Positions 47,533-56,950 of a DNA stretch of 64,000 nt are shown piece by piece. Made by a program: the position numbers and the translations under genes. Within the stretch, counting starts at the first letter, position 1. The number at the start of each line of letters is the position of its first letter. Source of the DNA: Brucella pecoris (GTDB taxonomy: Bacteria > Pseudomonadota > Alphaproteobacteria > Rhizobiales > Rhizobiaceae); the NCBI RefSeq assembly GCF_006376675.1, contig NZ_VEWK01000004.1:186001-250000 (forward strand). Direction: 5' to 3'. The notes beneath the pieces are model-generated. The model made no database searches. It saw only the letters and a list, made by a program, of their open reading frames with translations, and was not told the origin of the DNA.

Positions 47533-48132
47533 ATGGCAGGACAGCTCGGCAGGAAACTGGCCGCTAAGTTCGATGAGGAGATCCGTTTTTTCAAGGGATG
47601 GATAGACGGGCCGAAAGCGGTCGGCGCTATTTTGCCGACGAGCTCCATTACCGCGCGCCGTATGGCAAGCGTCATCGACACCGGCTCCGGTCTTCCGGTT
47701 CTGGAGCTTGGACCCGGCACAGGTGTTATTACCAAGGCGATCCTGAAACAGGGTGTCAAACCGGCCGACCTTTATTCCATCGAATATTCGCAGGACTTCG
47801 TGGATCACCTGAATACGGCCTTTCCAGAGGTCAATATCATTCAGGGTGATGCATTCGATCTCGACACTGCGCTGGGCGAGAAGAAGGACCAGAAATTCGA
47901 CTGCATCATCTCTGCTGTGCCGATGCTCAATTTCCCGATGGATCAGCGCATTAAGCTGGTGGAAAGCCTGCTTTCGCGTGTTCCGCGCGGACGTCCGCTG
48001 ATACAGATCACCTATGGTCCCTTGCCGCCGGTTCCCGCTGGGCGTGGCAATTATATTGTCCAGCACTATGATTTCGTGGTGCGGAACGTGCCACCGGCTC
48101 AGCTTTGGGTTTATCGCAGTCCGTTGGTCTAG
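47533..48132 (+). CDS. pmtA: Phospholipid N-methyltransferase PmtA
   Basis: SAM-dependent enzyme that methylates phosphatidylethanolamine stepwise toward phosphatidylcholine at the inner membrane; phosphatidylcholine matters for Brucella and rhizobial envelopes. The protein has 199 residues from 47533, with GGGAGC 7 bases upstream; ATG 47518 adds five residues. The SAM motif is LPVLELGPGTGVITKAIL near residue 55-70, preceded by PTSSITARRMASV, typical of the soluble Sinorhizobium-type PmtA. The flavin reductase gene follows 23 bp later. Confidence 0.93.
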   Translation: MAGQLGRKLAAKFDEEIRFFKGWIDGPKAVGAILPTSSITARRMASVIDTGSGLPVLELGPGTGVITKAILKQGVKPADLYSIEYSQDFVDHLNTAFPEVNIIQGDAFDLDTALGEKKDQKFDCIISAVPMLNFPMDQRIKLVESLLSRVPRGRPLIQITYGPLPPVPAGRGNYIVQHYDFVVRNVPPAQLWVYRSPLV

Positions 48133-48155
48133 ATTTTTCATTGCGGAGTTCCGGT

Positions 48156-48734
48156 ATGACCGCACGTATTCTCGTTTTTGCGGGTTCAGTTCGCATAGGC
48201 GCTTTCTCCGGCCATATGGCGGATGCTGCTGAAAAGGAACTGCAGGCACAGGGGGCGCAGGTCACGCGCATCACACTTGCCGATTATCCGCTGCCGATCA
48301 TGGATCAGAATCTGGAGAATGAGCATGGCGTTCCCGAGAACGCCATGCGCCTCGGACGCCTGTTCGCGGAACAGGACGGGCTGATGATCTGCTCGCCGGA
48401 ATATAATGCCTCGATCCCGCCACTTCTGAAAAACACCATCGATTGGGTGAGCCGCATTTCCAGGGACGGGGATAGGCCGTTCAAGCCCTATGCCGGTCTG
48501 ACGGTCGGTCTGTGCTCCAGCTCTGACGGCATGTTCGCCGGGATGCGTGGACTTTACCATTTGCGTGCGGTTCTGATGAATGTCGGTGTGCAGATCGTCA
48601 CCGAGCAATGCTCGGTGGGGCATGCGTCCGCAGCGTTCAACGAGGATGGAACATTGAAAGAAGAGCGCAGCGCCAGAATGCTCTCTGCCGTCTGCCGCAG
48701 TCTTATCGAGCGGGTGGAAGAAGCAAAAAACTGA
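48156..48734 (+). CDS. NADPH-dependent FMN reductase family protein
   Basis: A 192-residue flavodoxin-fold reductase: start MTARILVFAGSVRIGAFSGH with the phosphate-binding loop GSVRIGAFS, then SPEYNASIPPLLKNTIDWVSR, the signature of the SsuE/ChrR-type NADPH-FMN reductases. Probably reduces quinones, chromate-like oxidants or flavin; partner unknown. The start at 48156 excludes a longer frame from 48105. Confidence 0.9.
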   Translation: MTARILVFAGSVRIGAFSGHMADAAEKELQAQGAQVTRITLADYPLPIMDQNLENEHGVPENAMRLGRLFAEQDGLMICSPEYNASIPPLLKNTIDWVSRISRDGDRPFKPYAGLTVGLCSSSDGMFAGMRGLYHLRAVLMNVGVQIVTEQCSVGHASAAFNEDGTLKEERSARMLSAVCRSLIERVEEAKN

Positions 48735-48851
48735 TGCCCTTTCTTTCGTAACACGGCTCTAAAGTGATACGAATTTCGGATTCGCCACACCGTCATCTTT
48801 CGTATCGGGCATTGTTGTGCGAAGAGAGTAAAAATCACCACGGAGACTCTC

Positions 48852-49553
48852 ATGACGACGACACACTTGCGCGATCATTTGATCGTGGGCCTCGACGTGC
48901 CGACCATTGCCGAGGCTGAGAAGGCCGTCGAAGAGCTGGGCGATGCCGTTTCTTTCTACAAGATCGGCTATCAGTTGGTTTTTGCGGGCGGTCTCGACTT
49001 TGCAAAGAGCCTTGTCGCGGCGAAGAAGAAAGTCTTCCTCGACATGAAGCTGCTCGACATCGACAACACCATTGCAAAGGGCGTTGAGAATGTTGCGAAG
49101 ATGGGTGTTTCCATGCTCACCCTGCATGCTTATCCGAAAGCGATGCGGGCAGCGGTCGAAGCCGCAAAGGGATCGGACCTCTGCCTTCTGGGCGTGACGG
49201 TTCTGACCTCGATGGACAATGCCGACCTGCAGGAAGCCGGTTATTCTGACGATGCGGAAACGCTGGTGCTGAAACGCGCCCGCCAAGCGCGCGAGGCGGG
49301 TATGGGCGGCATCGTTGCTTCCGCCGTCGAAGCGGCAGCCATTCGGCAGGCAGTGGGGTCTGACATGGCTATCGTGACGCCTGGCATTCGTCCGGCAGGT
49401 GCAGAAGTCGGCGACCAGAAACGGGTCATGACCCCTGCCGACGCCTTGAAGGCCGGTGCCAGCCATCTGGTCGTTGCCCGCCCGATCGTCGGTGCGGTTG
49501 ATCGCAAAGCCGCAGCCCTTGCCATTCTCGACGAAATGCGCTCGGTTGCGTGA
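48852..49553 (+). CDS. pyrF: Orotidine 5'-phosphate decarboxylase
   Basis: Decarboxylates OMP to UMP, the last step of de novo pyrimidine synthesis. The protein has 233 residues: [20 protein letters not shown], catalytic lysine-aspartate network [32 protein letters not shown], and the phosphate loop TPGIRPAG plus [14 protein letters not shown] 48852 follows GGAG. The DUF1330 gene follows after 20 bp. Confidence 0.97.
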   Translation: MTTTHLRDHLIVGLDVPTIAEAEKAVEELGDAVSFYKIGYQLVFAGGLDFAKSLVAAKKKVFLDMKLLDIDNTIAKGVENVAKMGVSMLTLHAYPKAMRAAVEAAKGSDLCLLGVTVLTSMDNADLQEAGYSDDAETLVLKRARQAREAGMGGIVASAVEAAAIRQAVGSDMAIVTPGIRPAGAEVGDQKRVMTPADALKAGASHLVVARPIVGAVDRKAAALAILDEMRSVA

Positions 49554-49573
49554 AAGAAATCGGAGGAGAGAGT

Positions 49574-49861
49574 ATGACGAAAGCCTATTGGATTGCCCGT
49601 GTCGATGTCCGTGATCCCGAGCGATACAAGGACTATGTTTCGACGGCGAAACCTGCGTTTGAGCGTTATGGTGCAAATTTCATCGCGCGCGGCGGTAAGG
49701 CTGAGGCGGTCGAGGGGCAGGGCCGCGCTCGCAATGTGATCATCGAATTCGAGACCATGCAACACGCGCTCGATTGCTACAATTCGCCGGAATATCAGGC
49801 GGCGAAGGCGATCCGCCAGACGGTTGCCGACGGCGAGATCATGATCGTCGAGGGTGTTTGA
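49574..49861 (+). CDS. DUF1330 domain protein
   Basis: A 95-residue ferredoxin-like alpha/beta-barrel protein of the DUF1330 family: KAYWIARVDVRDPERYKDY, FIARGGKAEAVEGQGRARNVIIEFETMQHALDCY. Function unknown. ATG 49574 has GGAGGAGAG upstream; likely cotranscribed with pyrF and ended by the next terminator. Confidence 0.88.
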   Translation: MTKAYWIARVDVRDPERYKDYVSTAKPAFERYGANFIARGGKAEAVEGQGRARNVIIEFETMQHALDCYNSPEYQAAKAIRQTVADGEIMIVEGV

Positions 49862-49867
49862 AATCAT

Positions 49868-49889
49868 AGGGCCCGGAAGGGCCCTTTTT
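49868..49889 (+). terminator. Rho-independent terminator after the DUF1330 gene
   Basis: AGGGCCC (49868-49874) pairs with GGGCCCT (49879-49885), followed by TTTT. Confidence 0.85.
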
Positions 49890-49891
49890 AG

Positions 49892-49993
49892 AGCATAATC
49901 CGACCGGAGTGAAACGAGGATCGATAAGATTATGCTTGAAATAGAAGAAGTTAGAGCGCCGATCTGATCATATCAGATCGAAACGCGCTCTAA
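49892..49993. repeat. Two-module palindromic intergenic repeat
   Basis: Module one: AGCATAATC (49892-49900) with GATTATGCT (49928-49936). Module two: TTAGAGCGC (49951-49959) with GCGCTCTAA (49985-49993), containing a nested stem CGATCTGA (49960-49967) with TCAGATCG (49973-49980). The same two-module layout is found at 58411-58512. It reaches to within 8 bp of the SMP-30 stop codon. Confidence 0.8.
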
Positions 49994-50000
49994 TTGCACT

Positions 50001-50876
50001 CTAAAGCCGGACCGGCGGATCGTGCCGCCCGGCAAGTGTGAGATCGAGCAGCAACACCTTCCCAGCATGAGGGTCCGAACGGCGGGCCTCTTCATCAAGC
50101 CCTTCATTGGCGCTCGTCACGATCATCACCGTTGCATCCGGTCCGACGAATGCCGGGCAGGAGGGCTGCCGGACAGGCAGCGAAACGGAACGGATCAGGT
50201 GCCCCTGCGGTGAATAGGCATTGAGCGAACTGCCGCCCCAGCAGGCATTCCACAGCGTGCCTTCTCCATCCACAACCGATCCGTCGACGCCACCTTCTTC
50301 GGCCCGGTGATGGAAGACGCTTTTGTCCGATATCGGCAATCCGGTTTCTGGATCAGTGTCGACCCGCCAGATGATATTGCGATCCGTATCGGCGAAATAG
50401 GCGATTTTTCCGTCGGGAGAAAAGCAGATCGAATTGGTGATCGTAATGCCGGAGAAAAGCTTTTTTACCTGGCCCTCGCGATACCACCAGATCGAGCCTG
50501 CGTCGGTCTCGGCCTTTTTGCCCATTGTCCCGATCCAGAACGATCCCGATGGATGTACGCGCGCATCGTTGGAACGGGTGACTTCATTATCGGCTTCAAG
50601 CGGATAATGAAGGGACAATCGCCCATTGGAGCGCTCGCGAATGAACAATCCATGCTCGCTGACGATCAACTGCCGGTCGCGATCGATGACGGCAAGGGCG
50701 CTGGCTTTCATGCCGAGGGCGTGGATGTGGATTTCGCCGCTGTCCCAGTTTTTCTCGATCAGTTTCTGGCCGAGGATGTCGAACCACCAGACGTTTCCGC
50801 TCAGAGGATCATAGCCGGGGCCTTCGCCGAGTTGCGCTACATGATCAGCAAACAGGGTAGTTTTAACGACGGTCAA
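50001..50876 (-). CDS. SMP-30/gluconolactonase-like protein
   Basis: A 291-residue six-bladed propeller of the SMP-30/regucalcin family: LGEGPGYDPLSGNVWWFDILG at the start (metal-ligand glutamate), NDARVHPSGSFWIGTMG in the middle, NSICFSPDGKIAYFADT and GGVDGSVVDGEGTLWNACW. Likely a sugar lactonase, cytoplasmic. Stands alone; its stop codon abuts a palindromic repeat, so the last residues may have been shaped by that element. Confidence 0.9.
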   Translation of the reverse strand: MTVVKTTLFADHVAQLGEGPGYDPLSGNVWWFDILGQKLIEKNWDSGEIHIHALGMKASALAVIDRDRQLIVSEHGLFIRERSNGRLSLHYPLEADNEVTRSNDARVHPSGSFWIGTMGKKAETDAGSIWWYREGQVKKLFSGITITNSICFSPDGKIAYFADTDRNIIWRVDTDPETGLPISDKSVFHHRAEEGGVDGSVVDGEGTLWNACWGGSSLNAYSPQGHLIRSVSLPVRQPSCPAFVGPDATVMIVTSANEGLDEEARRSDPHAGKVLLLDLTLAGRHDPPVRL

Positions 50877-51057
50877 TTTTTCCTCCCGAAACGGACGAAC
50901 CGATTACAACCAGCATAGACAACGGATGAAAGCCGATCCAGTTGAACTTCACACATTGGAAAAGCACAGCCGCTGTCCAAGGCGGATTGAGAGAAAGGAC
51001 TATGTTGCCTGATCATTCCGTTTTAGATTTCCCGCAACTTCGAATCGCGAGGAAATC

Positions 51058-51996
51058 ATGGCTCTCAAAGTCGCGGTCCAGATGGACCATATCAGCACGG
51101 TGAATATCACTGGCGATACCACATTCGCCCTTTCGCTCGAGGCGCAGAAACGCGGGCATGAGCTTTATCATTATACGCCCGACCGGCTTTCAATGCGCGA
51201 TGGTGTCGTTTCCGCGCGTGTTGAAAAAATGGAAGTGCGCGACGTAAAGGGTGATCACTATACGCTGGGCGAAGCGGTGCGCCGTGATCTGTCGGAAATG
51301 GATGTGTTGCTTCTGCGTCAGGACCCGCCGTTCGACATGAACTACATCACCACCACCCATCTTCTGGAGCGGATTCACCCGAAAACACTGGTGGTCAACG
51401 ATCCGGCATGGGTGCGCAACAGCCCGGAAAAAATCTTCGTGACGGAGTTTCCTGACCTGATGCCGGAAACGCTCATCACCAAGGATCCGCAGGAAGTCAT
51501 GGATTTCCGTCGCGAGTTCGGCGACATCATTTTGAAGCCGCTTTACGGTAATGGCGGTGCGGGCGTCTTCCATCTGGCCGATGGTGACCGTAACCTCACC
51601 TCGCTTCTGGAAATGTTCGGTCAGCTCTTCAGGGAACCCTTCATTGCACAGCGCTATCTGAAAGACGTGCGCGCTGGTGACAAGCGCATCATCCTGATCG
51701 ATGGCGAACCTGTCGGCGCAATTAACCGCGTGCCTTCGGAAACGGATGCCCGTTCCAACATGCATGTCGGTGGGCGTGCCGAACAGAGCAAGCTTACGCC
51801 GCGGGAACGCGAGATTTGCGAACGCATCGGCCCATCACTGAAAGAGCGTGGCTTCATTCTGGTCGGCATCGATGTGATCGGCGACTACATGACCGAAATC
51901 AATGTCACCTCTCCAACCGGTATCCGCGAAATCCAGCGCTTTGACGGAACCAATATTGCAGCCCTGTTCTGGGACGCGGTCGAATCCAAGCGTTAA
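51058..51996 (+). CDS. gshB: Glutathione synthetase
   Basis: ATP-grasp enzyme joining gamma-glutamylcysteine and glycine. The protein has 312 residues: start [41 protein letters not shown], the ATP-grasp block [38 protein letters not shown] and the C-terminal [18 protein letters not shown] 51058 follows GAGGAAATC. Single gene, about 110 bp before comM/yifB. Confidence 0.97.
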   Translation: MALKVAVQMDHISTVNITGDTTFALSLEAQKRGHELYHYTPDRLSMRDGVVSARVEKMEVRDVKGDHYTLGEAVRRDLSEMDVLLLRQDPPFDMNYITTTHLLERIHPKTLVVNDPAWVRNSPEKIFVTEFPDLMPETLITKDPQEVMDFRREFGDIILKPLYGNGGAGVFHLADGDRNLTSLLEMFGQLFREPFIAQRYLKDVRAGDKRIILIDGEPVGAINRVPSETDARSNMHVGGRAEQSKLTPREREICERIGPSLKERGFILVGIDVIGDYMTEINVTSPTGIREIQRFDGTNIAALFWDAVESKR

Positions 51997-52105
51997 TTTG
52001 TTCTCCTAACGTTCTTGAACTTGCCGCTCGTCCGTGCTTAACTCTTTAAGTTGTATTTGAGGATTTACTCACTTAAGAGATGTGGTGCGTGGCGAGCGGG
52101 GGCAC

Positions 52106-53638
52106 ATGGTCGCGCGGGTTGGAACGGTTGCTTTTCAAGGCATAGAGGCTGTGCCTGTCGACGTGCAGGTGATGGTTGCGCCGGGCAAGATGGGCATGTC
52201 CATCGTCGGACTGCCAGACAAGGCAGTGGCAGAGAGCCGTGAGCGTGTACAAGCGGCATTGCATGCTTCTGGCCTGTCGATGCCGACCAAGCGGGTGACG
52301 GTCAATCTGGCGCCTGCCGATCTGCCGAAGGAAGGGTCGCATTATGATTTGCCCATTGCTGTCGGTCTTATGGCGGCAATCGGCGCCATTCCGGCGGATG
52401 CGATCCAGTCCTATCTCGTTCTGGGTGAGCTCTCGCTCGACGGTTCGATAACATCAGTGGCAGGTGTTCTGCCTGCTGCAATCGGCGCGAACCGGGATGA
52501 GAAAGGGCTCATCTGCCCGCATTCCTGCGGGCCGGAGGCGGCCTGGGCGGGCGCTGGTATCGACATATTGGCTCCGCGCAGCCTGATCGCCCTCGCCAAT
52601 CATTTTCGTGGTACGCAGGTCCTGACCCGGCCGGAACCATCCATGCGGATTTCCGGTGAAACGGAACTCGATCTTGCCGACATAAAGGGGCAGGAGACCG
52701 CCAAGCGTGCGCTTGAAATCGCGGCAGCGGGCAATCACAATCTGCTGCTCGTCGGGCCGCCGGGATCAGGCAAGTCCATGCTTGCCCAGCGATTGCCATC
52801 CATTCTGCCCCGCCTTTCCCCGCGCGAGTTGTTGGACGTGTCGATGGTCGCCTCAATAGCAGGTGAACTTTCGGGTGGAAAACTATCGGATCGCCGACCG
52901 TTCCGAGCGCCACATCATTCGGCCTCGATGGCGGCAATGGTTGGCGGCGGACTGCGCGCGCGGCCCGGCGAGGTATCGCTTGCGCATAGCGGCGTGTTGT
53001 TTCTGGACGAGTTTCCAGAGTTTTCGCCGCAGGTTCTGGATTCGCTGCGCCAGCCGCTCGAAACCGGCGAATGCCTCATCGCCCGTGTCAATCATCGCAC
53101 CAGCTATCCAGCGCGCTTTCAACTGATCGCGGCCATGAATCCCTGCCGCTGCGGAATGGCCGGTGAACCCGGACATGTCTGCGCACGCGGGCCGCGTTGT
53201 CAGGCCGACTATCAGGCGCGCATTTCAGGCCCACTTCTCGACCGTATTGACTTGCGTGTGGACATGCCTGCTGTCTCCGCCTTCGATCTCATCAAGCCAT
53301 CCCGATCGGAATCGAGCGAGACGGTCGCGCAACGCGTCGCCCGTGCCCGCGCAATACAAACCGCGCGTTATTCCGCGCGTGGTCTGGAACCGTCCATGAC
53401 CAACGCTTATTGTTCGGCGAAGCTGATAGAGGAAGTCGCCGAGCCGGATGCAGGCGGTCTCACACTTTTGCGCGACGCAAGCGAGCAGATGCGTTTTTCC
53501 GCCCGCGCCTATCATCGCATTCTCAAGGTCGCCCGCACGCTGGCCGATCTGGATGGGTGCGACCAAGTCGGCCGCATCCATCTGGCCAGCGCCATATCCT
53601 ATCGCATGGGCGCGGAGAGGCTGGTTTCTGCAGCCTGA
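52106..53638 (+). CDS. comM: YifB/ComM-family Mg chelatase-like AAA ATPase
   Basis: A 510-residue AAA+ protein: N-terminal Lon-like fold (MVARVGTVAFQGIEAVPVDV, SIVGLPDKAVAESRERVQAAL), Walker A LLVGPPGSGKSMLAQRLPSI, Walker B GVLFLDEFPEFSP and a C-terminal Mg-chelatase-like domain. The ComM relatives drive branch migration during recombination of taken-up DNA. ATG 52106 is preferred over 52082 (GCGGGGG upstream, family start MVARVG). No competence genes are nearby. Confidence 0.92.
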   Translation: MVARVGTVAFQGIEAVPVDVQVMVAPGKMGMSIVGLPDKAVAESRERVQAALHASGLSMPTKRVTVNLAPADLPKEGSHYDLPIAVGLMAAIGAIPADAIQSYLVLGELSLDGSITSVAGVLPAAIGANRDEKGLICPHSCGPEAAWAGAGIDILAPRSLIALANHFRGTQVLTRPEPSMRISGETELDLADIKGQETAKRALEIAAAGNHNLLLVGPPGSGKSMLAQRLPSILPRLSPRELLDVSMVASIAGELSGGKLSDRRPFRAPHHSASMAAMVGGGLRARPGEVSLAHSGVLFLDEFPEFSPQVLDSLRQPLETGECLIARVNHRTSYPARFQLIAAMNPCRCGMAGEPGHVCARGPRCQADYQARISGPLLDRIDLRVDMPAVSAFDLIKPSRSESSETVAQRVARARAIQTARYSARGLEPSMTNAYCSAKLIEEVAEPDAGGLTLLRDASEQMRFSARAYHRILKVARTLADLDGCDQVGRIHLASAISYRMGAERLVSAA

Positions 53639-53654
53639 ACTGGGGTCAGAGCAG

Positions 53655-54227
53655 TCAGCGTGGCGCTATCGGCACCCAGTGATGGAGGATGGCATTGTCT
53701 TCGCATGAGTAGCACCAGCAATGACCCTGAAAGGGCTGGTCATACTGGCGGCTGATCGGAAGTCCGGCCAGATGGCAAAGAAGGATCGTCCCGGCGCCGC
53801 CATGGCCGACAATAGCGATATCCCCGGAGGCTGTCGGTCGTTTCAATGCTTCGAAACCTTCTACGGTGCGCCTTTGCACATCAATGGCCCGCTCCCAACC
53901 ACGAATGCTCGTTTCAGGCGCTGAAAAGAATTGGTCGGCGACAATCTCGTGTTGTTCGGCAGGTAGGAAGCCGGTGGCGCTGCGGTCGATCTCGTTAAAG
54001 CGGTGGTCCGTTGATGGGCTCGGTCCCAATGCGCCAGCCAGAATTTCAGCCGCTTCAATCGCCTTTGTTTCGCTGCTGGACCAGATCGATTTGATCGATT
54101 GCAGCTCTGGCTGGCTGGCAAAGAAATGCATGCGTTCAATGCCACGCTCCGACAGGCTCCATGACGGAACAGGCTTTGCGGGATCGATCACCACTTCCGG
54201 ATGCGAGATGAAATAGATTTTTGTCAT
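53655..54227 (-). CDS. Histidine phosphatase-family protein with SHP in place of RHG
   Basis: A 190-residue phosphoglycerate-mutase-fold protein. The phospho-histidine motif, normally RHG, is ISHPEVVIDPAKPVPSWSLSERG (S8-H9-P10), and the second histidine lies in IAIVGHGGAGTILL. Arginine loss weakens phosphate binding, but this variant is shared with some paralogs I know, so activity may be altered rather than absent. ATG 54227 is chosen because the upstream frame lacks support. Lies 70 bp downstream of the VOC gene and a strong hairpin. Confidence 0.8.
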   Translation of the reverse strand: MTKIYFISHPEVVIDPAKPVPSWSLSERGIERMHFFASQPELQSIKSIWSSSETKAIEAAEILAGALGPSPSTDHRFNEIDRSATGFLPAEQHEIVADQFFSAPETSIRGWERAIDVQRRTVEGFEALKRPTASGDIAIVGHGGAGTILLCHLAGLPISRQYDQPFQGHCWCYSCEDNAILHHWVPIAPR

Positions 54228-54255
54228 GCGGTCCCCAATAGTCGCATCTTTATGA

Positions 54256-54284
54256 ACCACAGGGCGCGAAAAGCGCCCTGTGGT
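54256..54284 (-). other. Strong 12-bp hairpin between the VOC and phosphatase genes
   Basis: ACCACAGGGCGC (54256-54267) pairs exactly with GCGCCCTGTGGT (54273-54284), loop GAAAA. No T tract follows on the minus strand, so it may slow or stabilise transcripts rather than act as a classic terminator. Confidence 0.6.
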
Positions 54285-54297
54285 CATCTCATCGGGT

Positions 54298-54720
54298 TTA
54301 TATCCCGAATGTTACCAAGCCATTCTCGTCTATGGCCCAGGCGGGGTTCCAGGCAATTTCCCAGGCGTGATCGTCGGGATCGGCGACATAGCCACGAAAG
54401 CCGCCATGGACTGGTGCATCGGCAGACCGCAACAGTTTGCCACCGGCTTCAACCAGCCGGTTTATCAGCGGCGCAACATCCGCTTTCTGTTCCACATTGT
54501 GCGCTAGGGAAAATGCGCCGGGCTGCAGAAGACCGCCGCGGTTCATATCGACTTCGAGGGAGGCTTTCAGAAAGGTTCCGAGAACGAAACCGTTCATCTG
54601 GTAGAAGATGATTTCTTCATTCTCGAAAACGGGCACCCAGCCGAAACCCTCGGCGTAGAAGCGACGCGAGCGCTCAAGATCGACGATACCAAGTGTAATG
54701 ACGGAGATTTGCTGTTTCAT
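54298..54720 (-). CDS. VOC (glyoxalase/bleomycin-resistance fold) protein
   Basis: A 140-residue single-domain VOC protein: ISVITLGIVDLERSRRFYAEGFGW, then NGFVLGTFLKASLEVDM and GYVADPDDHAWEIAWNP, the metal-binding C-terminal end. No histidine-glutamate pair exactly as in glyoxalase I is obvious, so the enzymatic role is uncertain. Start at 54720 (MKQQISVI); the 17-residue longer frame has no support. Confidence 0.85.
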   Translation of the reverse strand: MKQQISVITLGIVDLERSRRFYAEGFGWVPVFENEEIIFYQMNGFVLGTFLKASLEVDMNRGGLLQPGAFSLAHNVEQKADVAPLINRLVEAGGKLLRSADAPVHGGFRGYVADPDDHAWEIAWNPAWAIDENGLVTFGI

Positions 54721-54869
54721 GACCAAGACCTTTGTTCTCCAATGCACCATTGCATCGGAGTGGAAGGTCAAGGGACTCGACGCATGTGCCGAAATGAAAG
54801 CAATTGCGAAGGCCAGGACCCGCTTTGCAACGGGGATCGGGCTAACCGCACCGACCTCTCCTTTTTAGA

Positions 54870-54894
54870 CCCGGAATGAATAACACATTCCGGG
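54870..54894. other. Stem-loop downstream of the LapG-like gene
   Basis: CCCGGAATG (54870-54878) pairs with CATTCCGGG (54886-54894). It has T runs on its plus-strand 5' side only. Possible terminator for the minus-strand protease gene, uncertain. Confidence 0.4.
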
Positions 54895-54927
54895 ACCATC
54901 TTCAAAATCAATCGGGACGTTTCGATA

Positions 54928-55548
54928 TCAGTGCACTGCGCCGACGAGAAGATTGTCCGGGCCTTCGATCGTGACCCAGCGACCGGTATCACTGGCGGCC
55001 TGACGTTTCAGATAGGTATAATCCGTCTCGTTCCAGCGCATGACTTCGTCGGTCAGATTGTCGAGAACGAAGTCACCACGATCCGTGCGAACGGTGAGGA
55101 CCGCATGGCCTTCGCCGTCCGGCTTGCGAACGACAGTGATCAGAAGATCGGTAATCGGGATGCCTGCCTTCTGCAATTCACGCTGCTTCAGCAATACGTA
55201 ATCTTCGCAGTCACCAACGGTGGTCGGATAAGCCCAGTATTCCTCAACGCCGTAGATTTCCATGTCGGTCATCGGCTTGATGCTTTCATTGACCGCAAGA
55301 TTGATCTCGACGATGCGCTGCCAATTCGAATGGTTGAGTTGCAGCGCGCGGGTGTCGCGGCTGGTGATGCCGCATTCCTTGGCTTCGCGCTTGCAGAATT
55401 CATAATGTCCGATCGGCTGCGATGTCAGCTTGCCGGTCTGCATGAAGTCGCCGGAGGCGGCTTGTGCACCAAAGCTTGCCATCAGCAGCGAGGCCGCGAA
55501 ACCGGCGGCTGCCATAATCTTTGTGGTCGAGCGAACAACGCAAAACAT
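54928..55548 (-). CDS. Periplasmic transglutaminase-like cysteine peptidase (BTLCP/LapG type)
   Basis: A 206-residue exported protein. A signal peptide fills about residues 10-32 (IMAAAGFAASLLMASFGAQA). The BTLCP core has the catalytic triad Cys in TTVGDCEDYVLLK (C114), His in GEGHAVLTV (H148) and Asp in FVLDNLTDEV (D163). The family includes LapG, which cleaves adhesins under cyclic-di-GMP control, but no LapD or adhesin gene is in view. ATG 55548 is preferred over TTG 55554 (GGGCG upstream). Confidence 0.88.
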   Translation of the reverse strand: MFCVVRSTTKIMAAAGFAASLLMASFGAQAASGDFMQTGKLTSQPIGHYEFCKREAKECGITSRDTRALQLNHSNWQRIVEINLAVNESIKPMTDMEIYGVEEYWAYPTTVGDCEDYVLLKQRELQKAGIPITDLLITVVRKPDGEGHAVLTVRTDRGDFVLDNLTDEVMRWNETDYTYLKRQAASDTGRWVTIEGPDNLLVGAVH

Positions 55549-55843
55549 ACTCAACGCCCTTTGGCTTTCGCCAGTTACTCATTTATTAACGAAACGTTAA
55601 TGGCTGAAATACTCCGGAGTCAATTCAGTTCGCCTCGGGACCATCCGACTTCTTAATTAATGGTTAATGAGGGTACTCTTAAAAAATGCAATTAGTAATT
55701 GAATTTATAAGCCTTTCGAAGCGGATCGGGCGGTGAAAATCACTCATAATTTTGCCACGGTCCGGGCGCTTGTCTTTTGCCTCGAATAAGCCAATTGTTG
55801 GTGTTCGACCGGGTCGTAACGATCCCTTTGCAAAGGCCAAAAG
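55549..55843. other. A/T-rich divergent region before the GNAT-C39 gene
   Basis: 295 bp between divergent genes. It contains A/T-rich stretches (55600-55720) and probably both promoters. No clear operator or RNA; short ORFs here have no support. Confidence 0.5.
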
Positions 55844-56950
55844 ATGACAGGCGCAACCACGCGCAAGGCCACGGCAGACGACATAGATGCGCTCCTGCGC
55901 ATCGAAGAGCGCTGTTTCGAGACAGACCGAATTTCCCGCCGTTCATTTCGCGCCCTCATCGCGCGACCGACCGCAGAAACCATCGTTGCAACAATGGACG
56001 GGACGGTCATCGGCTATGCGATGATCTTGTTTCGTCATGGCACTGCGCTTGCACGGCTTTACTCGATAGCCGTCGATCCGGAGGCTAAGGTCAAGGGCGT
56101 CGGCTCTCTCCTGCTGCAGGCGGCGGAAACGGCAGCTTACGACCACGATCGTCCGTTGCTGCGGCTGGAAGTGCGCGAGGATAATGAACGTGCCATTTCG
56201 CTTTACAAGCGGCACGATTACCGCCCCATCGGACGCTATCTCGATTACTACGCGGACCATTCGGATGCGCTGCGTTTCGAAAAGACGGTTCGCGGCGACA
56301 TTTCACCGGTCACAGCCTTTCCCTATTACGAGCAGACGACCGATTTTACCTGCGGTGCGGCTTGCCTGATGATGGTGCTTGCCCGACACAATCGGGAGAC
56401 GCGGCTCGATCCCGTGCTGGAAGTCCGCCTTTGGCGCGATGCAACGACGATCTATATGATGTCGGGGCCGGGCGGTTGCGAGCCTTTCGGACTTGCGGTC
56501 GCTGCGCATGAGCGCGGTCTGAAAGCGTCGATCATCGTATCCATCGAGGACATGCTTTTCCTGCAATCGGTGCGTTCGGAAGAAAAACGCAAGATCATGC
56601 AACTGGCCCAGACCGACTTTCGCCAGCGCACGGAAGCCTATGCCATCGCGGTGGACTATCGTGGTTTCACGCTGCACGACATTCTGGACGCTCTGCGCCG
56701 CGGGGCGGCAGTAATCGTGTTGATCAGCGGCTATCTTATGTTCGGCAAGAAAGTGCCGCACTGGGTGCTTGCCCATGGTGAAGACGGGCGCCACATTCTC
56801 ATTCACGACCCCTGGGTGGAGGAAGAGCTCGGCGAAACCATCGCCGATGCTGCAAACGTCCCTGTTCCCTTCCATATTTTCGACCGCATCGCGCGGTTCG
56901 GCAGTGATGGGCTCAGGGCAGCCGTTATTCTGGAAAAAAGGACGGACTGA
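55844..56950 (+). CDS. GNAT acetyltransferase fused to a C39-type papain-fold peptidase
   Basis: A 368-residue two-domain protein. Residues about 4-150 are a RimI-like GNAT fold (VKGVGSLLLQAAETAAYDHD for acetyl-CoA binding; ENERAISLYKRHDY as NERAISLY motif). Residues about 155-368 are a C39-like cysteine peptidase: C170 in TTDFTCGAACLMMVL, H306 in VPHWVLAHGEDG and D322 in HILIHDPWVEEE form the expected triad. Its stop overlaps the next ATG (TGATG), so it is coupled to a RimK-family ligase. Enzymes of this kind are thought to trim and modify peptides; the target here is unknown (inference). Confidence 0.87.
   Translation: MTGATTRKATADDIDALLRIEERCFETDRISRRSFRALIARPTAETIVATMDGTVIGYAMILFRHGTALARLYSIAVDPEAKVKGVGSLLLQAAETAAYDHDRPLLRLEVREDNERAISLYKRHDYRPIGRYLDYYADHSDALRFEKTVRGDISPVTAFPYYEQTTDFTCGAACLMMVLARHNRETRLDPVLEVRLWRDATTIYMMSGPGGCEPFGLAVAAHERGLKASIIVSIEDMLFLQSVRSEEKRKIMQLAQTDFRQRTEAYAIAVDYRGFTLHDILDALRRGAAVIVLISGYLMFGKKVPHWVLAHGEDGRHILIHDPWVEEELGETIADAANVPVPFHIFDRIARFGSDGLRAAVILEKRTD

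Noticed and set aside
50001..50876. Firm assignment of the SMP-30 protein as gluconolactonase
   Set aside because: The fold supports a lactonase family, but the substrate cannot be read from the sequence.
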